In this document: positions 33,986 through 42,370 of the stretch, in pieces | How the letters are laid out: every line of letters starts with the position of its first letter | Position numbering within the stretch: the first letter of the stretch is position 1 | Source: Puniceicoccaceae bacterium | Lineage (GTDB): Bacteria; Verrucomicrobiota; Verrucomicrobiia; Opitutales; Coraliomargaritaceae | NCBI GenBank assembly: GCA_002729725.1 | Contig: PBYS01000119.1 | Location: 1 to 46,706, forward strand | Reading direction: 5' to 3' | Length of the DNA stretch: 46,706 bases | Translations under genes and position numbers: made by a program | Notes under the pieces: model-generated | Told to the model about the DNA's origin: nothing | Seen by the model: the letters and a program-made list of their open reading frames with translations, nothing else | The model's database searches: none

Positions 33986-34807
33986 ATGAATCACATCCAT
34001 ACATATCAAAAGCTCTTTGGTTTGCTCGCCATCACTGCGAGCAGCCTGTCACTGAATGGCCAAACGACCACCTTTAACGACACCTTTGACGTTGGCACGA
34101 ATCCTACGGTCGGTGACGATGCGGGGGATCCCAATGATACCGCATGGACAACCGCAAATGATGTGAGCATTAGTGTGAATACTGGAAATCAGCTCGGTTC
34201 GGGGAACTCTCTGGATGGGAACGTCTCGGGTTCTTTGAACTTAACCTCAACCACCTTCTCGACTCAAACGCTCAGTTCCGTAGGAGATTCCTTGAGCATT
34301 TCGTTTGATTATGCTTATAACGGTGCTGCGGGGCAAACAGAATACATTCCAGCTTTTGGTCTGTATGATTCTTCAATTGACGAAGGTTACTATGGTCGGG
34401 TCGATAATACGTCGCTCCGCATCTTTCAGGAGGATGATTCGGCATCCGGCTACCTTGCGGGATCCGACTCAACATCTGACCTCGTACAGGTATTTGCTAG
34501 TAACTACAGTTACGGAGGGCAGGAAGTGCGCTTCGGACTGACCCTGACTCGTACTGCAAGTAATGAAGTGACGATCGCCATGTCGATCGTCGATCCCGCC
34601 GATTCGGGAAATAATGTCAGCTTCAGCGGAGTCGATTCGACTGGTGCATTAATCGCCTTTGATACGTTTGCCCTTCGCTCGCGTTCGACGGATTTCTACA
34701 TGGACAACGTCACTCTAGAATATAGCGCCGTACCCGAGCCGGGCGCATTCGCATTGATTGCAGGCTCACTCGCTTTGTTTGCGATTATGATACGTCGCCG
34801 TCAATAA
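33986..34807 (+). CDS. PEP-CTERM sorting domain protein (third)
   Basis: A 273-residue secreted protein from ATG 33986, chosen because it opens a proper signal peptide (YQKLFGLLAITASSLSLNGQ); a longer frame from 33800 has no such feature. The body is Ser/Thr/Asp-rich and beta-sandwich-like (TTFNDTFDVGTNPTVGDDAG, SLSISFDYAYNGAAGQ). It ends VPEPGAFALIAGSLALFAIM followed by IRRRQ, the exosortase sorting signal. It stands alone with a promoter region upstream and a strong terminator downstream, like the one at 4204. The body resembles that protein in style. Glycan binding is possible but not shown. Confidence 0.85.
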   Translation: MNHIHTYQKLFGLLAITASSLSLNGQTTTFNDTFDVGTNPTVGDDAGDPNDTAWTTANDVSISVNTGNQLGSGNSLDGNVSGSLNLTSTTFSTQTLSSVGDSLSISFDYAYNGAAGQTEYIPAFGLYDSSIDEGYYGRVDNTSLRIFQEDDSASGYLAGSDSTSDLVQVFASNYSYGGQEVRFGLTLTRTASNEVTIAMSIVDPADSGNNVSFSGVDSTGALIAFDTFALRSRSTDFYMDNVTLEYSAVPEPGAFALIAGSLALFAIMIRRRQ

Positions 34808-34873
34808 GACATTGGCACTTGCTGGTTTTGGATGCGGCAATGTGCGCATCTCGACGAGATACCAGTCACTTTC

Positions 34874-34902
34874 AGCCGCGATCACCATGATCGCGGCTTT
34901 TT
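34874..34902 (+). terminator. Strong rho-independent terminator after third PEP-CTERM gene
   Basis: AGCCGCGATCA (34874-34884) pairs perfectly with TGATCGCGGCT (34888-34898), then TTTT. It lies 66 bases after the stop codon, with no other gene between. Confidence 0.9.
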
Positions 34903-35011
34903 ACGTCTTTTCTCCTTCACTCGGTCTGCTTTGGGGTTCAGATCTTCTGATTGGTCTCTTGTTGATTGCTGTTTAACTTGTCTTGCAAGATTATTGGAAT
35001 AGACATGAAGC

Positions 35012-35905
35012 ATGGGCGATAAAAATAGCCAACTGAAGATTCCGCTCACCGATTGGGCGAGCCTCACATGCGCCCTGATTTGGATCTATGACTCCAGAGT
35101 GCCGAGTGCTGCTTATCGGCGCAATATTGCGTCGGGCCAAGAGAGTGTGGCTTGGTTTGTGCGTCAAGGCGAGGCGACTGTGAGCACGGCTAAGCAAGAG
35201 TGGAGAGTTCGGCCGGGTGAATGGTTTTTTCTGCCGGAGACGGACTATTGGCAGGACTTCACGCAGGATTTCGAAATTCTGTCTATTCGCTTCAAAGCCG
35301 CCTGGGTGACCGGTACTCCGATTTTTCATCACCGGGATGGCATCCGGCTCCATGGGGAGGATTACCCGCAGTTGGAGAACAAGGCGACCCCGTTGCGACG
35401 CGCCTTTGAAAAGCATTTCCCTAATCAAGGGCGGAATCTTCGTGCCGCATCGGCTGCTCCGGGACTGTACTTTAAACTGCAGCGCAGTTTGATGTCATGG
35501 CTCCATGTCTATGCGGAAACGCTATTGGCCGAAGGGCGGGTGCCAACGCGTTTGAGCCCAACGGATCCTCGGATGTTGACCGTGGCGCGTTACTTGGAGA
35601 ACTGGCCTTTGAGGGAAGCCTTGAATGAAGATGAATTGGCTGGGCAGATGAATCTCAGTACGCGTCAACTCTCCCGGCTTTATCAGAATGACTTTGGAAA
35701 AACCCCGATCCGTTACTTCAATGACCGTAAGTTACTTTCGGCTAAAAGCGCTTTAGAGGGGCAGGAAAATACGGTCAAAGAAATCGCGTTCGAGCACGGG
35801 TTTAAATCTCTCTCGCATTTTTCGACTTGGTTTCGCAAGCAGTGTGGCCAGTCGCCCAGGGACTACCGGAAGGCACATGAGAAACTGTGCGGGAGGCGCG
35901 GTTGA
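35012..35905 (+). CDS. AraC family transcriptional regulator (fourth of four)
   Basis: A 297-residue regulator paralogous to the one at 7959-8828. The sensing domain contains WFVRQGEATVSTAKQEW and VRPGEWFFLPETDYW. The HTH pair is EDELAGQMNLSTRQLSRLYQ and VKEIAFEHGFKSLSHFSTWF, ending CGQSPRDYRK. The last residues (CGRRG) are encoded within a stretch copied from the third AraC gene, read in another frame, so the true C-terminus has probably been replaced; the HTH domain itself is complete. It is followed at 36106 by a heparinase II/III-like gene that it may control. Confidence 0.88.
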   Translation: MGDKNSQLKIPLTDWASLTCALIWIYDSRVPSAAYRRNIASGQESVAWFVRQGEATVSTAKQEWRVRPGEWFFLPETDYWQDFTQDFEILSIRFKAAWVTGTPIFHHRDGIRLHGEDYPQLENKATPLRRAFEKHFPNQGRNLRAASAAPGLYFKLQRSLMSWLHVYAETLLAEGRVPTRLSPTDPRMLTVARYLENWPLREALNEDELAGQMNLSTRQLSRLYQNDFGKTPIRYFNDRKLLSAKSALEGQENTVKEIAFEHGFKSLSHFSTWFRKQCGQSPRDYRKAHEKLCGRRG

Positions 35906-35997
35906 ACCGTGCTCGAAATTTGATCTTGGATCCTGCCCTGAGCTTGAGTGAAATCGCCAGTCGTTGCGGCTTTCATTCGTTGTCCTTTTTAGTCGCA
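35886..35997 (+). pseudogene. 112-bp duplicated fragment of an AraC HTH coding region
   Basis: This stretch matches 31544-31656 with nine substitutions and one missing T (about 91 percent identity by eye). It encodes REARLNRARNLILDPALSLS followed by EIASRCGFHSLSF, then shifts frame at the shortened T run (5 instead of 6) and hits a stop. It is a broken copy of part of the third AraC gene's second HTH, in the same orientation. The rest of 35998-36105 shows nothing I can support. Confidence 0.85.
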
Positions 35998-36105
35998 GCC
36001 TCTAGCTAGGTTCGCGGCTTATTGGTCGAGTCGTATATCTGCTTGGTTGAATTGCTTCAATGAGGCGGATGTACGAAAGCCATTGATTTCTCGCAGTGTT
36101 TCGAA

Positions 36106-38001
36106 GTGGATAGAGTGAATGCTTTCATTCATTGTTTCGTAACGATCGCTTTCAATATTGTGTTACATCCTAATAAAACCCTTCCCCAGCAAAGCTTGCA
36201 AGAGCTCCTAAATCGCGCGCCACAAACGCATCCTCGCATCTTTTTTTCTGCAAATGAGGAGGTGCAGTTGCGTGAAAAAATCGAACAAGATTCTTTATTA
36301 CGTCCAGTCTATGCATTGATGCTGAAGAATGCCGAATTGATGCTGAATGAGCCGCTGCTGAAGTATCAAAAAGAAGGGCGACGCTTGCTGGATGTTTCGC
36401 GCATGGCCCTCTTGCGTATGTTAAATTGGTGTCTTGCTTATCGCTTGTCAGGGGAGGCGCGCTATGCGGATCGAGCAGAAGCGGAGTTGCTGGTGATGTG
36501 TGCTTTTAGCGATTGGAATCCAGGGCACTTTCTTGATGTAGCTGAGATGACGACTGCAGTGGGGATTGGATATGATTGGCTTTACCCCTGCCTAAATCCG
36601 GAATCGCGTTGTCTCATTCGAGAGGCCATCGTTGAAAAGGGGCTCAAACCATCATTTGAGGGTGAGCCGTGGTGGGTCCAAGCGAATAATAATTGGAATC
36701 AGGTTTGCCATGGTGGTCTAGTTGTAGGGGCGTTGGCAATATACGAAGATGAGCCAGAACTGGCGACACGCACCATTCAACGTGCCCTAGATAATATTCA
36801 TCATAGTATGGAAGCTTATGCGCCCGATGGGAATTACCCCGAAGGTGCGAGCTATTGGAGCTACGGCACCAGCTACAATTTAATGTTAATCGATTCCTTG
36901 CAGACTGTACTGGGCAGCGACTTCCGCTTGCCGCAGGCGCCTGGCTTTATGGAGTCGGCCGAGTATTTCCTACATGTAGCCGGGCCCAGTGGTTTGTATT
37001 ATAACTATTCCGACGCTCGGTGTGTGCCAAACCTTGCCCCAGAAGTTTTCTGGTTTGCGGCACGCGCCAAGGATACTGGTTTACTCTGGCGTGAGGCCTC
37101 TCGCATGCGTGAGGCTTTGAGAGCCGCGGAGAATCCATTCGCCCAAAGTCGATTATTGCCGATGCTGTTTGTTTGGAGTCCACCCTTGGGCGAGATTCAT
37201 GCACCTGTTCAATGCTCCTGGCGGGGGGACGGTCATACTCCGGTCGCAATGCATCGTAGTCATTGGACTGATCCCGATGCGCTCTTTCTCGGGTTTAAGG
37301 GAGGCTCGCCAAGTGCGAACCATGCCCATATGGATATCGGTGGCTTTGTTATGGAAGCCGATGGTGTGCGCTGGGCCTGCGACTTGGAGAGGCAGGATTA
37401 TCACGAATTGGAGCATCAAGGAATTCAAATTTTCAACAAGGTGCAGCGCTGGAAAATCTTTCGCATTAATAACTTTAGTCACAATGTGCTGACTGTGGAT
37501 GGGCAATTGCAAGAGTTGGAAGGCTTTGCGCCGATTACTCAGCATCGATCCGAGGGGAAGCTGCCGAATACTATCGTTGATCTAGGCGAGATCTATGTAG
37601 GTCAATTAGCCCAAGCGCGGCGCGGCGCTGGCATACATGCCGACGGCTATGTGTTGATTCGCGATGAATTGCAGGCGCTGGACAAGGTGACTTCTGTGCG
37701 CTGGGGCATGGTCACTTTTGCGGATGTTTGTATTGAGAGCGAGCGACAGGCGAGCTTGCGGCAAGACGGCAAAGTCCTGACCCTACAGCTCGATAGCTCT
37801 GTGGAGGCCGAATTGGAGATCTGCGACATTGAGCGGCCGCCCAATGATTTTGAAGCCCGCAATCCCGGCGCCAAGATGATTGCGTTTACCGTGAAGCTTG
37901 CACCCCATGCGAAAGTTGACTTTACCGTGAGCTTGATTCCGGGCAAAGCAAGCGAGCCGAAGTCTTCACTGGGAGCTTTAGCTGACTGGTCGAGCCTTTA
38001 A
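36106..38001 (+). CDS. Heparinase II/III family polysaccharide lyase-like protein (copy 2)
   Basis: A 631-residue protein from GTG 36106 (GTG 36115 also possible; the N-terminus FIHCFVTIAFNIVL is weakly signal-like). Domain order: HPRIFFSANEE, an alpha/alpha toroid with QANNNWNQVCHGGL near 190-205 and the Tyr motif NYPEGASYWSYGTSYN near 240-255, then a beta-sandwich with SANHAHMDIGGFVMEADGVR near 403-420. The Asn, Tyr and His residues are those used by heparinase II and PL15/PL17-type lyases. It shares its architecture with, but is far diverged from, the protein at 26071. Downstream is a likely double terminator. Substrate: a uronate polymer, not specified. Confidence 0.83.
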   Translation: MDRVNAFIHCFVTIAFNIVLHPNKTLPQQSLQELLNRAPQTHPRIFFSANEEVQLREKIEQDSLLRPVYALMLKNAELMLNEPLLKYQKEGRRLLDVSRMALLRMLNWCLAYRLSGEARYADRAEAELLVMCAFSDWNPGHFLDVAEMTTAVGIGYDWLYPCLNPESRCLIREAIVEKGLKPSFEGEPWWVQANNNWNQVCHGGLVVGALAIYEDEPELATRTIQRALDNIHHSMEAYAPDGNYPEGASYWSYGTSYNLMLIDSLQTVLGSDFRLPQAPGFMESAEYFLHVAGPSGLYYNYSDARCVPNLAPEVFWFAARAKDTGLLWREASRMREALRAAENPFAQSRLLPMLFVWSPPLGEIHAPVQCSWRGDGHTPVAMHRSHWTDPDALFLGFKGGSPSANHAHMDIGGFVMEADGVRWACDLERQDYHELEHQGIQIFNKVQRWKIFRINNFSHNVLTVDGQLQELEGFAPITQHRSEGKLPNTIVDLGEIYVGQLAQARRGAGIHADGYVLIRDELQALDKVTSVRWGMVTFADVCIESERQASLRQDGKVLTLQLDSSVEAELEICDIERPPNDFEARNPGAKMIAFTVKLAPHAKVDFTVSLIPGKASEPKSSLGALADWSSL

Positions 38002-38010
38002 GCAAGCTGG

Positions 38011-38079
38011 GAGGGGCGTTTTTGGTTTAATTAGCCCCTCTCATCGGGGGGACCGCCGATGCTACGCTTGTGTAGCATC
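38011..38079. terminator. Two hairpins between convergent genes
   Basis: GAGGGGC (38011-38017) pairs with GCCCCTC (38034-38040), and GATGCTAC (38058-38065) pairs with GTAGCATC (38072-38079). They lie between the stops of the heparinase gene (+) and the SGNH gene (-). T runs are weak, so this is a possible bidirectional terminator region. Confidence 0.5.
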
Positions 38080-38106
38080 CGAAGTAAATGGGATAAGTGC
38101 TTGCGA

Positions 38107-39126
38107 TTATTTTGCAAGAATGCGCTGGATTTCGGCGGCGACATTGCCACCGGTTTCGATCATACCGGCTGGCGAGGGGTGGGTGAGGTCGCTGGTCATG
38201 CCTGTTGCATGTGTGAGTAAGTTGCGAGCGTCTATGAAGTGTAGATTCGGTGCGTCGAGACCGGCGACGATGCTTTTGACGTGTTCGCGGATTTCTTGAG
38301 CGCGCCCTTGGTAGCTATGGGTGACATCATCACGGCAAGGGAAGACGCCAATGCAGAAGGTCGGTTTGTCAGCGTGGGCTGCGCTGAATTTTTGGATCAG
38401 TGTTTCAATGCGTTGATTGGTTAGTTCAGTTTCCAAACCGAGCATGTTGATTCCCGTCTCCAGGATCGCTAGGTCGAAGTCTTTACGTTGGCAGAGGTAG
38501 TCCGTCATTTCGGGCTCACAGTGACAACCGCCACCGAAGCCAAGATTAATAAAGTCGGCACCCAAAATATGGGCGCAGCGTCCAGCCCAAGTTTCGCGTG
38601 AGTTGATCGCGCCAGAGCCATGGGTAATCGAAGAGCCGTAGTTTAGAATGCGCTTCCTTGGCAGGTCGCTCGCTAGGGCCGGTGATATGTCGCCATCAAT
38701 TTCGACGGCTGAGATACTGGCGTGAGTGGGCAGTAAAATGCGCACTAGGCGCGGGTTGAAGTGCGTATTGGGTCCGGTTGCGCGTTCCAGCATTTCGTAG
38801 TCCGGCGCTTCGATCTCATATTCGATTGGAGTGCCCACTGTGATCGGCAGGTAAGTGCGGCTAAAATCACCGAATAGAACCTGTGCCAAGCCGCCACCGT
38901 GATGAGTCGCCAACACCTCGCAGGCGCGGATGCGAATCGTAGCTCTGGGGCCGTTCAAACGAAAGCGTAGTTCACAGCCTGTGCTGTTGAGTGCGCGCTG
39001 TTTGGCGTTGTCATTCAGGCAAATGCGGAGCGATTCCGGTATGCGACTGATGACGGTTTCACCCTTTTCCGGATGAGTGACGAGTTCTGCGATGTTGTGG
39101 GTCGAGGCAGCTTCGGGGAGTTTCAT
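38107..39126 (-). CDS. SGNH/GDSL-type esterase with N-terminal beta domain (copy 2)
   Basis: A 339-residue hydrolase with the same layout as the one at 23856: beta-sandwich (about 1-170), then SGNH: Ser in LNYGSSITHGSG, Gly in NLGFGGGCHCEPEM, Asn in ILETGINMLG, and Asp/His in TSDLTHPSPAG. No signal peptide is visible. It probably removes acetyl or other ester groups from oligosaccharides. It is read towards the heparinase gene and is divergent from the alginate-lyase-fold gene at 39388, with 261 bases between. Confidence 0.82.
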   Translation of the reverse strand: MKLPEAASTHNIAELVTHPEKGETVISRIPESLRICLNDNAKQRALNSTGCELRFRLNGPRATIRIRACEVLATHHGGGLAQVLFGDFSRTYLPITVGTPIEYEIEAPDYEMLERATGPNTHFNPRLVRILLPTHASISAVEIDGDISPALASDLPRKRILNYGSSITHGSGAINSRETWAGRCAHILGADFINLGFGGGCHCEPEMTDYLCQRKDFDLAILETGINMLGLETELTNQRIETLIQKFSAAHADKPTFCIGVFPCRDDVTHSYQGRAQEIREHVKSIVAGLDAPNLHFIDARNLLTHATGMTSDLTHPSPAGMIETGGNVAAEIQRILAK

Positions 39127-39387
39127 ACGAGTGAACCTTGTCGAATCTCGTCATTTAGTGAAGTCAATTTTCTGGGGATGAGTCACTTTGTATCGATGAT
39201 GACGCCATTGCTTCGGATCTCGTGCTCACAGGAATCTTATAGTTGTATGATAAGCCAAACCGGTGGCTTGAGTTTATATTTGATTATTTTCCAGCGCTTG
39301 CAAATTAAGTCGGATTACTAAATCTTTTCCCCAGCGAGGCTTGAGTGAAAGTCTATTTGTGAGCTCTAGATTCTCCCATATACCCTT

Positions 39388-40449
39388 ATGATGCCCAACG
39401 AAGATTCAGTCTATCCGCACCCGGGCGGATTTCATACCGTCAGTCAACTATCTGCCGCGCGCAGTCAAATCGCCGCTGGTGAACCACTACGAGTGGCCGC
39501 TTTTGAGGCACTGCTTGAGCAGGCCCGGCAAGCGTTGCAGTGGATCGCCAATCCGCAGGAAAGCTTTACCGTGCCCGGCTTTTATCGTGATGCTGCGGGG
39601 CACAATGCGGCTAAGAAGCAACTCTCTGATGATGTGTGGGCTGCCTATGCCTGTGCCATTGCGTATCAGTTGTCGGAGGGCGCGGCGCGCAAAGAGTATG
39701 CCGATCAAAGCGCTGCGATTTTGACGGCTTGGGCGCGTCAAAATCGAGGCACTTGTGGTGATGACGGCGACCTGGCGATGGCTTACGTCGGCATCGGCTT
39801 TGTTTTGGCGGCAGAGCTCTTGCTGGACTACGAAGGCTGGCAGCCTGAGGATCTGCCCGCAGTCAAGCAGTGGGTACGTGCAGTGTATTTACAATCCTGT
39901 CAAAATATTGTCGAACGTAAAAATAATTGGGGAGATTGGGGGCTGGTCGGCTCGATGGCTTCGCACTATTTGCTGGAGGAACGCTCCGCACTCGAAGCCG
40001 ATGTGGAACGGCTGCGTGGGAAAATTGATCATGCGATCGCTGCGGATGGGCACATGCCATTGGAAGTGAAGCGCGGCAAAAACAGTTTGTGGTATACATA
40101 TTTTGCTTTGTCGCCACTCACGACTGCGTGTGAGATCGCTCGTAATGTCAGTGGGGTTGACCTCTTTGTTTATAAAGGAAAAGACGGTGCCGGGATAGAA
40201 GAGGCATTGGATTACTTTATCCATTACTGTCGTGAGCCCAAAGCGTGGCCGCATTATCGCGAGGCCGATCTGCGCATACCTACCCCACAAGGCTATCCGG
40301 GAAATTTATTTGACGCGATGTCTGCAATCTATGGTAAAGAAGTCTACGGCGAGTGGGTCGAGGCGAGTCGCCCGATTATGATGTATGATCACCATTACAC
40401 TTGGTCGGTGCCTACTTTACTGCCTCCCATGTCACGAGTTGCGCAGTGA
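39388..40449 (+). CDS. Alginate lyase-fold (PF05426-type) polysaccharide lyase
   Basis: A 353-residue protein that is nearly all one (alpha/alpha) toroid. Conserved points are KNNWGDWGLVGSMASH near 175-190, GHMPLEVKRGKNSLWYTYFA near 218-237 and DHHYTWSVPTLLPP at the end, matching the alginate lyase family fold (PL5/PL38-like). These enzymes split uronate polymers such as alginate or glucuronan. No signal peptide is visible, so it probably acts inside the cell on imported oligomers. ATG 39388 is followed by a second ATG at 39391, either of which could be the start. An AGCGCTTG site lies 95 bases upstream. Confidence 0.78.
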   Translation: MMPNEDSVYPHPGGFHTVSQLSAARSQIAAGEPLRVAAFEALLEQARQALQWIANPQESFTVPGFYRDAAGHNAAKKQLSDDVWAAYACAIAYQLSEGAARKEYADQSAAILTAWARQNRGTCGDDGDLAMAYVGIGFVLAAELLLDYEGWQPEDLPAVKQWVRAVYLQSCQNIVERKNNWGDWGLVGSMASHYLLEERSALEADVERLRGKIDHAIAADGHMPLEVKRGKNSLWYTYFALSPLTTACEIARNVSGVDLFVYKGKDGAGIEEALDYFIHYCREPKAWPHYREADLRIPTPQGYPGNLFDAMSAIYGKEVYGEWVEASRPIMMYDHHYTWSVPTLLPPMSRVAQ

Positions 40450-40534
40450 TTTAAGCGACTTCCGTTTGATCCTTCTGAGGCTGCTATTCACACAGAACTG
40501 AGCGATGAGTTATGAATCGCAAGGTAAAGCTTCA

Positions 40535-40555
40535 ACTTTGCGTATATTGCAAAGT
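40535..40555 (+). terminator. Short hairpin after the alginate-lyase-fold gene
   Basis: ACTTTGC (40535-40541) pairs with GCAAAGT (40549-40555) over a 7-base loop. It is 86 bases after the stop at 40449 and lacks a T run. Nothing else of note is seen in 40450-40699 between the convergent genes. Confidence 0.35.
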
Positions 40556-40699
40556 CGAGGAGTGGGCAGACCTTGTCATTCTGGAGAGGGGCTCCAAGTC
40601 TTTTTGCTAATTGAGCATTTGATCTTTTTGTCCGCTGAAGTCGTCGGAATTCTGTTTCGAAGTGGATGAGTAGGACTTTATACTCTGACTTCTGGCTGC

Positions 40700-42175
40700 C
40701 TAACTGCCCTGCAGGCGTCGCTGCAGCTGAGCCGCGTGCAGGTCTTGTGGTTGTAAGAATTCTGCAGCGATGGGTTCCCACCACAGGCCCTCTGCTTGTA
40801 GGCTTTCAGGTTCTTTACTGTCGAGCGCGACGAAGTTAACTTCGGACGGTCCAAATTCGGGACCTGGGTGTTTGATTGGCTTGAGACTGCGAATGCCCCA
40901 GAAGCTTGCACCTCGGGCCGTATGCTTGCCGCGCAATAATCCACCACCGAAGCGCCAGATGAATTTGCCTCGTCCGCAATCGATCTGGCTGAATAAATTG
41001 TTGTAAGGGCAAAAGCGATGGTGGTCTAAAGATAAGTCGGGGCCGCATCCATATTTGATCACATTGCCGCAGGCCATGTTTTCCACTGTAATGTCGTGGA
41101 TAAACTGACTGTTGAATTCAAAATGCTGTAGCAGGTTGTCCTGCGCATTGGTGGTGAAACTGATGCCATGATGCCCCGAATCGCCTTCGACGTCAGGGCG
41201 TTGCGAGTGGAGGCTGACATGCTCGACCGTGCAGAAGTTACTTTTGAGGAAGATGCCGCTGTCGCTATTGCGAATATCAACATTGCGTATCCAACAGTGG
41301 GAGGCGGCTTCGATCGAAATCGCATTCAAGCCCAATTCCTTGAAATGCCCAGGATAAGCTTCGACCGGAAATTCTATACTGAGATGTTCGATTCCAGATT
41401 CGGTGACTGTGGGCTCGAAACTGTTAACCGTAGACTGCCACGATTCTCTCAAGTCAAAAGTCAGTGGTCGTTCAATTTTGACCGTATTGCCGTCGATGGC
41501 TTTGATTCGGGTCACCAAAGTGGCTTCGTTGATTGTTTTTAAGTCGCTCTTCCCTTCGCCGGGGTCGTCTGCATACAGATGGTTCAGGATCGAGCCGTCA
41601 TTTGTGTCCTTTTGTGACACCGTGATGATTTGGCCGACTGTCAGTTCGCTGGCATCTTTCACTTCAAAACTTTGATCGCCGCGCAGCGCGCTCGAGCAGA
41701 TCTCGCTTAATATGCGATCCTTGCGTTCCCCCAGAATCCATAGAAAGCCGCCCGACCATGAATATTCCGAGGTGACCAAGCCTTCGGTGGTTGCGCTGCT
41801 AAAAGGGCGGACCAGCTCCAGCTTGGTGGTTGGCTGGATGATGGTTTGATCGATGCCTGCTCCACGCAGCACCACGCCTGATTTTTTAATCCAGAGAATG
41901 TCGCTGATTAAGTAGCGCCCTGCGGGAATCTGAATTACGCCCTCGCTGGCGGCGATTGCAGATTTAAAGGCTTCGGTGCAATCAGTTTGCCCATCGCCGA
42001 CGGCACCGAAATCTGTCACACAACAATGGGCTGCGAGTTCTGGCAAGGGGCGCTCGCCCATGCGATAACCCGCGCAGGAAAAGTCAGGAAGTCGACTGTG
42101 CGGTGACCAAAGGTTTCCCCGGTCACCCCAGAGTTCTGAGTGGGATTTTGAAAGGCTGGATTTATCTAGTGTCAT
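40700..42175 (-). CDS. Pectate lyase-3/GH28-like right-handed beta-helix protein
   Basis: A 491-residue protein. The opening VTDFGAVGDGQTDCTEAFKS at about 50-70 is the classic Pectate_lyase_3 start, followed by EGVIQIPAGRYLISDIL and VVLRGAGIDQT. The beta-helix repeats run on through SHCWIRNVDIRNSDSGIFLK and CTVEHVSLHSQ to HDITVENMACG. This fold occurs in polygalacturonases, lyases and phage tailspike proteins, and the catalytic residues cannot be fixed here. There is no signal peptide. It is divergent from the SSS symporter gene; the 195-base gap probably holds both promoters. The likely role is to cut a uronate glycan. Confidence 0.75.
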   Translation of the reverse strand: MTLDKSSLSKSHSELWGDRGNLWSPHSRLPDFSCAGYRMGERPLPELAAHCCVTDFGAVGDGQTDCTEAFKSAIAASEGVIQIPAGRYLISDILWIKKSGVVLRGAGIDQTIIQPTTKLELVRPFSSATTEGLVTSEYSWSGGFLWILGERKDRILSEICSSALRGDQSFEVKDASELTVGQIITVSQKDTNDGSILNHLYADDPGEGKSDLKTINEATLVTRIKAIDGNTVKIERPLTFDLRESWQSTVNSFEPTVTESGIEHLSIEFPVEAYPGHFKELGLNAISIEAASHCWIRNVDIRNSDSGIFLKSNFCTVEHVSLHSQRPDVEGDSGHHGISFTTNAQDNLLQHFEFNSQFIHDITVENMACGNVIKYGCGPDLSLDHHRFCPYNNLFSQIDCGRGKFIWRFGGGLLRGKHTARGASFWGIRSLKPIKHPGPEFGPSEVNFVALDSKEPESLQAEGLWWEPIAAEFLQPQDLHAAQLQRRLQGS

Positions 42176-42370
42176 GATTTGCAGAGATGTGCAGGTTTAT
42201 GGTTTAAATTGCAATTCATCTTGGCGGTGTGACAGTAACAATCGCGAGGGCATTGTCAGTGATTCATTGCTGCCATTGATTGAGCGATTCTAACGAAAAT
42301 AGTGGAGTTTGGTTTACAGTTAACTATTGGCTGAACAAATTCATAGCCTACACCATTTGCCTTTCTACTT

